The notes under the pieces are model-generated. The model was given only the letters and a program-made list of their open reading frames with translations. It made no database searches and had not been told where the DNA came from. This document shows positions 37,386 through 49,380 of a stretch of 64,000 nt of DNA, one piece after another. Both the position numbers and the translations under genes were made by a program. This DNA comes from Cololabis saira (lineage: Eukaryota > Chordata > Actinopteri > Beloniformes > Belonidae). Numbering within the stretch: position 1 is the first letter of the stretch; every line of letters starts with the position of its first letter. The stretch spans positions 14,489,017-14,553,016 of the forward strand of contig NC_084587.1 in the NCBI RefSeq assembly GCF_033807715.1, in the 5' to 3' direction.

Positions 37386-39477
37386 ATCTTCAATGAAACT
37401 CAGCTGAGCACGCAGTCAGAAGGTGGCCACGTGTCACCGCAACTTAATGTATTGTGAACCAAACTGATTCACAGATTAATAATTATACAAGGCAGTGATG
37501 AAACAAAACCCCTCTGGGAGTCACATGTCTGTAATGAGTTGGGAGAAAAGCCTTTTTTCCTAGTTATTTGCTCTTGAGCAGCTGAAACATGTGCTGACCT
37601 GCAGGGGTGGATTGGATCTGAAATTATTTGAAGTGCTCTGGTTTCAGTTTTGCTGTTGCCTGGTGGTTTTATTGATGGAATGAGAGGATGTTCTATGCTG
37701 GCGGTGTGTTAGGTCCTTGTGACTGCCAGATCTCCTGTACATGACGTGGAAGTGTGAAGATGCACAAGGAGGTGTTGCTTTACTCTGTGTTTCTTGAGCA
37801 GCAGCTTTAATCTTGATAATTTCTTCTGTGATGTGCTTGTTTTTAAGCGTCCTGAAGAAAGGGAGGTGGTAACAGAGGATTAACGGGACGGAATGAGTGA
37901 TATGTGCATTGGTATTGCAGAAAGGGGGGAACAGGAGTGTGAAAGTGGCTGCGAACTCAGCACAGAGGATGAAAGAGACGTGATGGGGAATGCAAGAGAC
38001 GCTCTGAAGAGTCATCTGACTCACTGGCTCACTGTAAGAAATCTTATACAACTGATAAGCCAAGGGGGAAAAAGGGTTTTGATGGACTTGCATACATTAA
38101 GAAGTCATATTTAGATGGACAAGATGAACCTTAATGCCCAGGAGTAGCCTCTACCTGCCAGACCATCCTCTTCCTCCCACTGATCCAGCGCTACTTTAGG
38201 TGCATTTTCATTAGCTGGGGTTCCCAGTAGTTTTTCTGGGGCCAGATCGTTGATGCGTGTCTCCCATTACCAGAAACAGCTCTGCAAAATTCACCTTCAG
38301 GAACCTTTACGGGGCGAAAAACCTTTCTGTACTAAGAGGGGTACTCAGTTTGGCCTACAGGGGGCTCTCTACTGATCGGGATTTCGAAATGACTTCAGCC
38401 CTCCCACGTGGGCAAAACTCATTTCAAACACTTGGACCAGAAACATTTTGCTGCTAGCATATTTGATGAAGATGGAGATTACAGGGAAAATAAATAAATG
38501 GGCCGATGAGTTGGTTCAGGCCTCGTTGGCGTAATAGCGCCACTGTGGAGGTCTAGTGGGGGATTTTCTTTTATTTCAATCTCTTCCACTGCAGTGTATG
38601 TTAAAAAAGCATACAAAAAACACAAGAAACCTCTCTGTCCCTTTCTGTTCATGCATTTGTTCTTTTGCTGCATTTTTTATTTTTATTTCCTTTTATGCTG
38701 CTGGCAGTTTACCCCAAACTCCTCGCTACAGGGAACGGTCTGTTGTTATTCAGCGTCATGTTTTATTCATGCTAACTGAACAAAGCAGCAAATGCCCAGA
38801 TAACAAAAGATCTTAATTCAAATTGAATGATTGTCAAAATGGTTGTTTTTTTTTGGTTAATTTTGACAATTGATGGTGGATCAACCATCAAACAATCATC
38901 CAATTAAAAGATGTCATTAAATCAATGTTGTTTTGTAGTCAATCTTAATGCCAACGTCTAATCAATGTTTAATAAACGCATGCTGTTTGTAGCCGGGCTT
39001 CAACATGAATTCAATATTTCTGCCTAACCAAATTTCAACATTGATTCACTTTACTCAGAAAATCAAATTATTGCCTTGATCCCACCGATATTTTTAAAAG
39101 CCCTGTAATGCGGTCCTAATCTGAGTTATTCCGGCATGTATACAAAACCCACGCTGAACCGAGCTAGTGACAGTCCCGGGACTCACCCTTCTTGAAGTGA
39201 TGACACCACGAAAGCCATAATATCCACACAGTAGGAGAAGAAGAAGACGAACAACAAAGAAGGAACCAGAAGAGTGGCTAGGTGGCACCACACGCGCCAC
39301 CTAGCATTGCGGAGTCGAACGCACCTCACTCAATAATCAATGGTCTTCTCACGCATGTATACTTGGATTTCTTGGAAACTCCAGTTTAATCCTTAGCTAG
39401 ATTGTTGCCAATAGCTTGATTTAGATGTGCATGTAACCACACTGACTTATATTTTGCTATCTGGGTGACCATAGAGG
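37386..39477. other. GPR83 intron 2 DNA, nothing recognised
   Basis: No gene or element with definable ends was seen. Text around 38220-38460 and 39105-39310 looks repeat-like but could not be assigned. Confidence 0.4.
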
Positions 39478-39794
39478 TGTCAGGGTTTGACATTTCCCCC
39501 AGTTTGTGTTTTCTGTTCTGCCCCGCCTGTTTTCCATCTGCCCTGATTGTTCGCACCTGTGTCTCGTTATCCCCTGTGTATATCTGGTCTTGTCTTTCCC
39601 TTGCTCCCTGTCGGTCCATACTGTTTGCTCCCTCCATGTTCTTGTCTTCAGTTTTCCTGTTCATGATTCTGGTCCTTTTTGATCCTGCCAAGCAGCGCTT
39701 TTGGTTCTTGTTTTTTTGTTAAATAAACCCTGTTTTTTGGAACTCCTGCCTCCCGCTCTCCTGCTTCTGGGTCCTCAAACAACCATTCCTTACA
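39478..39794 (+). mobile_element. Solo LTR with 5-bp target duplication
   Basis: 317 bp starting TGTCAGGGTTTGAC and ending CCATTCCTTACA (TG...CA). It is flanked by exact AGAGG copies at 39473-39477 and 39795-39799. A polyadenylation signal, 'aataaaccctg', sits near 39721. C/T-rich text with 'tgccctgattgt' and 'cccctgtgtat' is typical of fish LTR retrotransposons, probably Gypsy-like. No internal coding region remains, as expected from LTR-LTR recombination. Confidence 0.85.
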
Positions 39795-39799
39795 AGAGG

Positions 39800-41699
39800 G
39801 TAGTAAAGAACCGCCTTTAGATCACAGAACCCCTTAGTCCTTTGTGAAAGCACATGTTGATGATCACTGTGAAGGCACAGCTGGCTGTGTCACAGCTTGT
39901 GGCAAAAAAAAGTCCAATATTATTTATTCATATATGTTTTTTATACTTTATTGATGAATCAATAGCATCTTTAAACTGTCAAGTTTCACATGCAAAACTG
40001 GTCAAATACAGGTAAAATGTCAAATATCACTATTTTTCTTCAAAATGTAATGCTGACATTAAAACGAATGCATGGTTTTATACCTATAATGGCAGTAGGA
40101 TTAAAAAATGGGGCATTTTTGGCCACAAAGTTGTAAAAAATACCTTTGTCTAAAGTCTATGAACAGAATGTAGCTCAGCGTCGACATCGTCTTCACCAGC
40201 ACATCTTTTTGCCCCTGCTCACACAATGACGGTGCCCTTTAGAAAAGTTCTGCAGGTACTTGGGTCTTACAGGTCTGATGCTCTTCAGTGACGCAGTGAC
40301 CGCAGACGTTAGTGCGGGTGGTCTAAGAAGTCTGTTGCACAGGCATGATAATGGGTTCTTTGGGCGGTAAAACATGCAGAGAAGCTTCTGAGAGAAGCAA
40401 AACATACTTGAAAACATTAAGGCACTTGAGCCTCATAATAATGGAGGACACGCTGCACTGAATTTAAATGTAAAAGATGTGAAGGAAGACGAGATGCAGT
40501 TTTTTTTGGTGTATTTTGGAGGCAATCAAGTCATCTTATTATAAGTTCTTCCAAATGTTTCGCCATTTGTTGCAGAGGAATTATTCTGCCTGCAATGTTT
40601 GTGATTATTGTCGCATTGGCCTGTAAGGCTAAACTATTGTCTTTCAAATGTAATTGTTTATAAATGTAAGCTAAAAAAGCCTTGTGCTTTTAAGAGTGTG
40701 CAGCATGTAATTAGTCCCGCCTGATGTACTGACATTCACGTCTGCCCACGCATGTGACATTATGGTATGCGTGGAAGAAAAAAAACGACATCATTTGTGT
40801 AAAATCTTTAGTTTGCCTCTCAACAGTGTCTCAGACTTCAACGTTCAGGTACAGAAAAAATGTTGGCAAGAGCGGACTGCACCTGTGTCTCCAAGCCTTG
40901 TTCATTCAGGAGTAACACGTTTTTAATATTTGTCAGTTACACCATGGAAAATGGGGGGGGGACCTAGGTAGACCTGAATTCTAAAATATGCTTTAGTTTT
41001 AATGGAAAATTACGTCCTCTCATGCAATATTCAAAAGGGGCTGAGATTTTTCTGATAGAAAAATAACTCGAGTTCCACCTCCAAATACACATCGCTGTAA
41101 ACTAAATTACATTTTTTGAAGTAACAACATTTCGGAGGGAATGGCGCCCCATTTTAAAGGCCAACTCCTGCTTTCCTTCATCGGTCCATCAGATAGACTG
41201 CATCTGAAGGAGTCTTTCGTGTTTGTGGCCACATATGATGTGAAGGCAAAATAAACACTGTCCCGGCTGCACAACACAGGTCTGCTCTCAAATTCAAATG
41301 AGCAGCTGTCGCCTGTTCTTATTCCTCACGAGAGCCTCCTCTGGCCTAAAACCTTTCGGGTGCAAGCAAAGCAGAGCACAGGCTTTGGCAGCAGTAGTCA
41401 ATTAATTTGTTTTAAATTTAAGAGGAATAGGAAAATGTATGCCAGGTGTTTTTAAATGGGACTATTGTGGATAACCATTAGCATTTGTTTGCCTTCCTCT
41501 GGCTCGTGTTGGCATATGTTTGAATTTTTCCTTTTTTTGTATTTTCAAAGAGCCAAATTTCCACCGCTGGGCGGAAAATGAGTTGAAAGTTAATGTAGGG
41601 TAACCTTCAACTGGTATTGATTTCTGCTGGTGGGCCTTCTTTATAGGTGGTGTGTTGGAGCAGCAGGTTTGACCCAAACTATTGCAGGATAACCAATAA

Positions 41700-41747
<48 letters not shown>

Positions 41748-42714
41748 ACGCACACGCACACGCACACGCACGCACACACACACACAGGTAAAAGGGCCGT
41801 TTCTCTCAAACAAGCCTGATGGTTTTCAGGGTAGAACGAGATAAGAGGAGGCTGATTTTTTCATCTCACATTAATTCAGAAACGGATTTTGATGAATTAA
41901 GGTGAAACAAGATAAATGTTGAAGAGTCAACACAATCCTACAACCACAGATAAGAATTAGCTGAAATTATACCGAAGATGTCAAAGTGGAAAGAAAGGAT
42001 TCAGTGACTTTTAAATGTACATTTCTTTCCAGACAGGTTGTGATTCATGCTTTTCTTTCCCATCAACTTCCTTTCATTTGATAAAATATAGCAATTTCTG
42101 GATTTCAAACCTTTAAATCATAAAAAAAACAACTTTGAGGTGTTATTCTTTCTCACAACATTTAAAAGGTGTTGCAGCAGCAAATCTTTTTTTTGTAACA
42201 CTTATCACACTCGAGGTAACAGTACAGGATTGTTTTTTGAAAGTCATAACACATTCTCTTGTGAAAACAGATCAGAACGATCCAGAACCTGTACCATCTT
42301 TTTCCTCAGTCATGGCTTTTTTCTACATCCATGTCACCATCAAAAGGGTAAATGACCTTTGTTGAGGGCAGCGTTATGACCTCATACCACCGCAGGTCAT
42401 GTCTCAGGGATGTAGCGCCACTGCCTGCATGTTCCTTTTCATCTTTGGTTTTAAGCACACAGTATCCACTTCTTCTAAAAAGGAGCTGGAATACCTGCTT
42501 GGAATACCCAGCACACTTTCCTGCTGTCTGTTTACCATGAACTGCTAGTGGGGCTCATGTCTCCTCAGCCTCTGTGAGTATATGTTGTTTTGACTTTCCC
42601 TTCATCCCGAATAGTCTTTTTAATCTAATGTTTTGCAGTGAAATTAATTACACACTCCAGCCTGTGCAAATTAATAGGAATAATATTATTTATATAAAAC
42701 ATTTTTTGTCATGT
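39800..42714. other. GPR83 intron 2 DNA with a CA microsatellite
   Basis: Apart from the CA/CG array at about 41701-41786, I see no gene, RNA or bounded element here. Confidence 0.4.
41701..41786. repeat. (CA)n/(CACACG)n microsatellite
   Basis: Pure CA units give way to a stretch of regularly spaced CACACG units (about 41737-41770), then CA again. The compound structure suggests CpG-creating substitutions amplified by slippage. Confidence 0.95.
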
Positions 42715-43319
42715 TTTAATAATTGACTGACACTATCATGCGTGAACTCATCCCGGACTATGTGCTGCAGCTGGCAGGCTTCCAGCTCTTCAGAGCCGAC
42801 AGAGACACGCAACTCTCCGGAAAAACGAAAGGTGGTGGAATCTGTTTCTACATTCACAAGGGCTGGTGTAAGGATGTTAGGGGTGTAACGATACACTAAT
42901 CTCACGATACGGTACAATACACGATATTGAGGTCACGATAACGATACGATATTATAGCAGTATTTTTTTTAACAACCTTGAATGAGGAACATATGACTGG
43001 AAAAAAATTGTCTTTTATTTGAAAGACACAAAATACAAAACAACCATTTTCCACAAACTGAACTAAAAGTAAATGTCAGGTTTGCATTATGCATCTTCAG
43101 TTTCATACAAGTACAAATATTTTGCCACAAACTGAATAGTTTCTCTCATGTATGATTTGACTTTTTTCTTTTCCAGAAATGTAACAACTAAAATTAAATA
43201 AATAAATAAAATTAAATAAATACATACAATTTTACATCATAAAAAAGATTGAAGCGTAAGAGGAGATTTATTTTTGTTAAGAAGGTTATTTTGGTAATTC
43301 AGGGTTCATTATTTTATAA

Positions 43320-43546
43320 ATATATTCTTTATATTCTGATGTAAATCAGGGAGTATAATTACACTAGTCAGTTTATCTACAAACCAGTTTGTTTGTCTAC
43401 TGTTATATTATTTGTCTTGTTACTTGTATGGATGTTTATTGTATTTTTAATTGTATTTCCTGTGTTTTTATTCTGTAAGGTGACCTTGGGTGTCGTGAAA
43501 GGCGCCTCCAAATAAAATGAATTATTATTATTATTATTATTATTAT
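43320..43546 (+). mobile_element. LINE tail with (ATT)n
   Basis: A 3' UTR-like segment ends 'gaccttgggtgtcgtgaaag', 'gcgcctccaaataaaatgaa', then about eight ATT units. This is the typical 3' end of an L2-type LINE. Nested within the hAT element. Confidence 0.6.
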
Positions 43547-43615
43547 CTGTAGTGATTAGTATGTTTTAGATTGGGCGGAGTGATACGCCACAGTACGGCA
43601 CTAGGTGCTGTGTTG

Positions 43616-44891
43616 GGGCCCGATTTACTAAGATCCTAAATAAAGAGTACTAAATTGCGTGTGCACTGAAAAAGTTTGCACGTGCTGTTGTTGTGTGTTT
43701 TGCGGGTGATCAACTAAGATTGCGTGCGCAATTGACACAGGTGCAAACCTCAGTATTTAAATGAGGTGTTGCGTGTCTTAGGGTTTGCGGCGCAAACTTT
43801 GCGCCATGGAGAGTCTGGATGGAAAGCAGGATATAGTCGCAAGCGCAAAATGAAATTTGACGAGTTGGAGTTAGAGATATTAGTGGAAGAGGCAAATTGT
43901 TGTGCCGTATTCAGCACCCCTGCCGTGAAAAGCACCCCCTCGTATATTCAATGATAAGTATACACACTCACACAAACACATACTTAGGAGTTTATATTAT
44001 ATATATTTACAAATATTATGGAAGACAACACAGTAAGCAGGCTATTAATTAATGACATCAATAACCATTTACCCGATTTTTGTTATCTGTGACCGTGATT
44101 GTGGGAAAGTATGACTATTGTGGAATCCATGAGCGCATTTAAACATGAATCATTAACACAAAACTGGACGCTAAACAGAACGTGACACAGAATGAGAATA
44201 TCATTTTTGTCATTGTGTGTACGTTGTCATTTGTAGTAAATGAAACCTGAGCATTTAGTCCTTTTTGACATTTACTTGTGAATAAGAGATCTGTGGGTAA
44301 TATATGTCGACGAGGGGGTGCTTTTCACGGCAGGGGTGCTGAATACGGGACAACACCTGCCGGGGTATGACACGCTAGAGCCAACTGCAGAACAGGTGCA
44401 CAATAAGAAACACTTTTTTCTCCATGAAAACACGTGATTTATTTATTATCACAAATAAAACAATGAATGTGCCTCCTGTGGCAACCTTCTGTTGAATAAT
44501 ACTCGATTTAACATTCAAATAAAATATTTCTCCTTTTGCATGTGGAGAATCCTCACAATAAATTGAGCCATCCCCACCCCAGTCCTCAAATCAGGCACCA
44601 ACAAGCATCCCTGCGTAATGCTGGGCAGATTAGCACCTTCCTTTCAAACGTATTAAATACAGACGCAATCACAATCCCCGCAAAAACTTTCAGGCTTGGT
44701 AAATCTCATTGCGCGTGGTAAATGGACATATTTGCATTTTCCCCTCCCAGTATTTAGCGATTTCTGGCGGGTACGCCCCATATTGATTATTCATCAGGGC
44801 AAAAGTACTAGATCAGCTTGCACATTGGTTTGCGGGTGATGTCAAGTTTGCACACGTTTTTACGCACGCAAACCTTTAGTAAATCAGGCCC
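43616..44891 (+). mobile_element. Harbinger-like element with Myb-like remnant
   Basis: Ends GGGCCCGATTTACTAA and TTAGTAAATCAGGCCC are inverted, with TTG on each side (43613-43615, 44892-44894), a 3-bp duplication. At 43845-43900 the plus strand codes RKRKMKFDELELEILVEEAN, which resembles the N-terminus of Harbinger Myb-like DNA-binding proteins, cut off by the nested fold-back element 43899-44354. Transposase absent. Confidence 0.75.
43899..44354. mobile_element. Long-TIR element (44-bp near-perfect arms)
   Basis: The left arm GTTGTGCCGTATTCAGCACC, continuing to 'gaaaagcaccccctcg', is mirrored by the right arm ending GGTGCTGAATACGGGACAAC with a single mismatch over 44 bp. The interior is AT-rich without coding. 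The near-perfect arms make it the youngest layer of this nest. The target duplication is not certain. Confidence 0.8.
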
Positions 44892-45925
44892 TTGATGTTC
44901 TAAAATCCTACACTGTTGAGCGGACATTAAAGTACACTGGAACTCAGCAGAAGTTGTCCCCGTGTTTATCCTACTCACGACCCGAAAAAGGTTTAATTTA
45001 ATAAGGTAAAGCTTAACTCTACACCCGCCTTACATAAGTAAAAGTTCAGAGCTCAAAACCCTGCAAGAGCCCTGTGATCGGGATCGCAAAACGGTACTAG
45101 TTTCTTCTGAGCGGAGTAGGATTTTGGTCCGCGGCTTGAGGAGCGGCCGTCACGCGCAGTCGGATGCACATTACTAATCAACACAATAGATTCATATTAA
45201 TAACCCAATATCACGATACAGTTTGTCACCTCCACGACACGTTTCGTGATGTTTTGGTATCGCAAAATTTCGTGGCACGATATATTGTTACACCCCTAAA
45301 GGATGTGACAGTGATGCAGCAACACTGTTCTCCCGATCTGGAATTTTTCATCATAAACTGTAAACCCTTCTACTCTCCCCGTGAGTTCACTTCATTCATC
45401 CTGGTCGGTGTTTACATCCCACCGCAGGCCCACGTGCAGGAAGCCCAGCGCATGCTCGCTGACCAGATACTGAACGTGGAGCGGACAAACCCAGACTCCT
45501 TAGTTACTGTCCTCGGTGACTTAAACAAAGGTAACCTCAGCCATGAACTCCCAAAATACAGACAGTTAATTAAATGCCCAACCAGAGAGGGAAACATCTT
45601 GGATCACTGTTACTCTACAGTAAGCAGAGCCTTTCATGCCGTCCCCCGAGCTGCACTGGGACACTCAGACCACCTCATGGTCCACCTGATTCCCGCATAC
45701 AAGTAAAAATGAAAGCTTTGCAGACCTGTTGTGAGGACATCAAAGCAGTGGACCAGGAAAGCTATGGAGGATCTTCAGGCATGCTTAGACTGTACTGACT
45801 GGGATGTTTTCAGGACTTCTACCAACAGTCTGGATGAGTACACAGAGGCTGTGACATCTTACATCAGCTTCTGTGAGGACAGTTGTGTACCATCACGTAC
45901 CAGGGTTAGTTACAACAATGACAAA

Positions 45926-46625
45926 GGGCCAATTCCAATGTTCACCCTACTTTCTACCACTAGCCCTCACTCACTACCACTAGCCTTAAGAATGAAGCCA
46001 CAAGGCGTAGGGCCCTTGTAATCTTCCCTAGGGATTGGGACACCAATTGCTACGTCACTGCGTGGTTTACGTTCGGGTACGTAAGTGACTGCGTGGTTAC
46101 GATTGCACATACGTCACACCATATCAGGAAGCCCAGAGCTAAAAGCAAGCTAGAAGCTGTTTTAATTTCCGCTGTAGCGCTGTTTATATGCCACTTTATT
46201 AAGTTTTAATATTTTTTCAGGCGTAAAACTAACCGTTAAGATCCCCAACCTGGGCTCAGTTTATCCAAATAACGGCTGTTAAGAAATTTGCCAAAATGAA
46301 CCATAAATCAGCCTTTATTCTGGCGAGATCTGAAAAGACTTCACAACAACGGGCAAGCGAGTGATTATGTACATTCACTGAGTGAATATTATGAAAGTAA
46401 AATATATATTTCTCGCTAGAAATGTAATCAAAACGCATTTTTATGCAGAAAATAACTCAAAATATTGATTTTATTCACAAAAAAATAAGAAATGTCCGCC
46501 ATGTTTTTTTGTTTGATTCAGTCTGCAAATGATGACGTAAAGCATTCTGGGAAATTTTCTCAGGCCCTCGGTCGCGAAGTCAGCATCTGAAATCCCTAGC
46601 TTTTAAGGGCTTTTAAGCGTTCAGG
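45926..46625. mobile_element. Unclassified insertion in LINE
   Basis: The LINE frame ends at SYNNDK and resumes about 700 bp later at a SSDKYRLKKAKYTFSK-like segment. The inserted DNA starts 'gggccaattccaatgttcac', contains 'ccctagggattgggacacca' and ends 'aaatccctagcttttaaggg', resembling the fish MITEs with 'ccaattcc...attgggac' inverted text. A few LINE codons are also missing at the junction. The ends are approximate. Confidence 0.55.
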
Positions 46626-46815
46626 AGTAGTGACAAGTACAGGCTCAAAAAGGCAAAGTACACATTTAGCAAGGAGGTGAGAGTAGCTAAACGTCTGTAC
46701 TCTGAGAAACTACAACAACAGTTCTCAGAAAACAATGCCGGCTCAGTTTGGAAGGGACTGAGACAGATAACAAACTACAAACCCAGAGCCCCTCCCCATC
46801 AACGGCTGACGCTTA

Positions 46816-47434
46816 TGGCCCTTTTCCACTAGTATCTACTCAGCGCTTCTACTCGCCACGCCCCCGTGTTGCGCTTTTCCACTACGAGCCAAGGCGGGTG
46901 GAGCCGTGCCAAGCAGATACTTTTTCTGTAACGAGGCTGTCGAGGTTCTAAGCGTTCTGAGCCGGCACTATATCTGACGTCATCACCCCCCACGCCACTG
47001 ATTGGTCGGGGGGCGGGGCCGTCAGAGGTTTGAATCAGGAAGCGGGAGTCAGCGCGAGAGCGTTTCGCGGCGATTTTATTATACAGCGCAAACGTCTGTT
47101 TGGTGATCCAACTCTGAGGTGCAGATGTTCATAAACCTGGTGGCTGACGAAAGAATTAAAAAAGGGATGTAGACGGGTGATAAGGAACGATCAGATCCAC
47201 CAGGAGCTCTGTTTTACTCTCAGCCGCTCGCGGCTCCAGCTGATTTCTCATCTGCGCCGACACAAACAAAGGGGTTGCACAATCGAGTACGTCACAGCAG
47301 CTTCACCCCAACCTGCCCACTTCTCACCTGGGTGTGGAAAAACAAACGAGGATAAAGCGGGTGGAGCCGGGACGACGCGTGACGAGCCGTCCCGAGGCGA
47401 GTCGGGCTGAGTAGGTACTAGTGGAAAATTGCCA
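46816..47434 (+). mobile_element. Harbinger-like MITE with Myb-like gene remnant
   Basis: Ends TGGCCCTTTTCCACTAGT and ACTAGTGGAAAATTGCCA are inverted, flanked by TTA (46813-46815 and 47435-47437). Removing it restores the LINE linker text TLANDLNEFYCRF. The plus strand at about 47095-47170 codes SNSEVQMFINLVADERIKKG, the Myb/SANT-like protein remnant also seen at 34587-35297 in the opposite orientation. Transposase absent. Confidence 0.86.
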
Positions 47435-48440
47435 TTAGCCAACGACCTGAACGAGTTCTACTGTCGCTTTGAAAGACAAAGGGACAGTCCTGATACCATC
47501 CCCCGGGACTGCATTCACATTCACCAGCTCCATCCCTCCAACTGCACCCCCTGACGACGACACCACCCTCATTGGACTCATCTCTGATGGTGATGAGTCC
47601 GCCTACAGGTGGGAGGTCGACCAGCTGGTGACCTGCTGCGGTCAGAACAATCTAGAGCTCAACGCTCTAAAGACAGTGGAGATGATTGTGGACTACAGGA
47701 GGAACGCAGCCCCACCTGCCCCCCTCACCCTGTGTGACTCCCCAGCAGACACTGTGGAGTCCTACCGCTTCCTGGGGACCATCATATCCCAGGACTTCAA
47801 GTGGGAGCTGAACATCACCTCCCTCACCAAAAAAGCACAGCAGAGGATGTACTTCCTGCGGCAGTTAAAGAAATTCAACCTGCCAAAGAAAATGATGGTG
47901 CAGTTCTACACCGCCATCATTGAGTTCATCCTCACCTCCTCCATCACCATCTGGTTGCTGCTGCCACTGTAAAGGACAGGAGCAGCTGCAGCGTATCATC
48001 CGCTCTGCAGAGAAGGTGATTGGCTGCAATCTTCCATCTCTCCAGGACCTGCACGCCTCCAGGACCCTGAAGCGTGCAGGAAAGATTGTGGCAGACCCCT
48101 CCCACCCCGGACACAAACTGTTCCAGACTCTTCCTTCTGGCAGGAGTCCATCAGGACCAAAACCTCACGCCACAAAAACAGTTTTTTCCCGACTGCAGCT
48201 GTCCTCATCAACAGGGCCCAGGTCCCCCCTCCCCCCCGACTACCACAGACTGCCCCCCCATCCCACTCTATGTCACATTAACGCTAAGACTCCAATCCTG
48301 ACCTTATGCGTTACATTAACGCACATCCGAGGTCACCTTTGCACAGACTCATTATCCGGCACTTTAAAACCATCATGTTGTACATTTTCTCTTTTTATAA
48401 TATATTTGTTCTTTGTATTGTCAAACAACTTTCTGATTCT

Positions 48441-49183
48441 GATCATTTTACACAGTGGCTGCGAGTATTGTTTTCCTGGTTCAACTATAGTGGGGCTAAC
48501 TCACCGCTTTAATATTTTGGTGGGGCTCAAATAAATGCCAGAATTTAAATGTGAATATATATTTGATGAAACAATACCCTCCCACCACAACTAGAAACAG
48601 GCAGGTGCAGAGAGAGAGAAAGAGAGAAAGAGAGAGAGAACGCTAATTACATTAACAGCACACAGTGAGAGGTTCAACATCCAGCACTGGGATGCCGCCG
48701 TTGTTGCAGGCAGATGCGCCTTCAGTTACAAAACAATTAGACTATAACATTGAAATATCTCTGATATGTTCAGATTATCAAAACACACGGGGCAAGTTGG
48801 CTTACTGTTTTCAGGCGATACGCAATGTTTGATGTGGAGCTGTGATATCCAAACTGTTGCTTACAATGTTCAACTTTTTTTCCATTGTCTATTTTTATGA
48901 AACTCTGCCACACAGCAGATGACTGACATGATAGAGTTCAACAAATCACCGGACCTTGTCCTTCTACTTTACAATCTAATCATCTGTCATCAGTGGGTTG
49001 GGCCAATCCAAAAATAGCAACAAAAAAAAGCGGGTGTCCAAAGATAGACTGTTAGACACCCCATTTAGAACTTGGTACATTCCTCCTGATGAATTTAAAT
49101 TCAATTAAAGAATTGACCAATCTGAATTTTAGTCGAGCCATCGACTAATAAATCGATCAGTCAACTGGGAGATTACAGCCCTA
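48441..49183. repeat. Unclassified repeat-like DNA
   Basis: Begins around 'gtggctgcgagtattg', contains 'tagtggggctaactcaccgc' and a GA-rich microsatellite (about 48608-48640), and ends near 'cagtcaactgggagattaca' followed by gcccta, which resembles a hAT terminus (TAGGGCTGTAATCTCCC on minus). The opposite terminus was not found. Confidence 0.4.
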
Positions 49184-49380
49184 CATTTCTCATTTATATC
49201 TTGGATCATACTGTCTGCATATATGACAAAGATGGTGTTTCTCATCAGCTAAAATCAACTTTAGTGTTGATTTTACCTGACTGTTTTGTACTTTCGGTGA
49301 ACTTGATTTTTGAGCTGAGAATAAGGACCTAAGAGAGCATAACCACTCTTCAGGAATGACTGACCTGTTAGCTGTACTAA

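Larger units (their letters stand above)
42878..45298. mobile_element. hAT element with 8-bp target duplication
   Basis: Ends TAGGGGTGTAACGATACA and TATTGTTACACCCCTA are inverted. It is flanked by exact AAGGATGT (42870-42877 and 45299-45306), and removing one copy restores the LINE endonuclease frame. The interior text 'caccattttccacaaactg'-like is typical of this hAT group. No transposase frame survives; a LINE tail and a Harbinger element have inserted inside. Confidence 0.92.
42716..48440 (+). mobile_element. L2/Rex1-group LINE broken by three insertions
   Basis: Segments in order. Endonuclease start (42716-42877: RELIPDYVLQLAGFQLFRAD, GGGICFYIHKGW). Endonuclease rest (45299-45925: [35 protein letters not shown]). 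Linker (46626-46815: FSKEVRVAKRLYSEKLQQQF, VWKGLRQITNYKPRAP). Linker end and RT C-terminal half with 3' UTR (47435-48440: LANDLNEFYCRFER, DDTTLIGLISDGDESAYR, QRMYFLRQLKKFNLPKK, DPSHPGHKLFQTLPSGR). The RT region between the linker and the DD motif is deleted. Inserted DNA: hAT at 42878-45298, an unclassified element at about 45926-46625, Harbinger MITE at 46816-47434. It is a dead copy. Confidence 0.88.

Noticed and set aside
41462..41844. ORFs with VC or TH/TR repeats
   Set aside because: Translations of the CA microsatellite.
45164..45706. 180-residue ORF as an independent endonuclease gene
   Set aside because: Only the part after 45306 is LINE endonuclease; the start is hAT terminus sequence. 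It belongs to the broken LINE.
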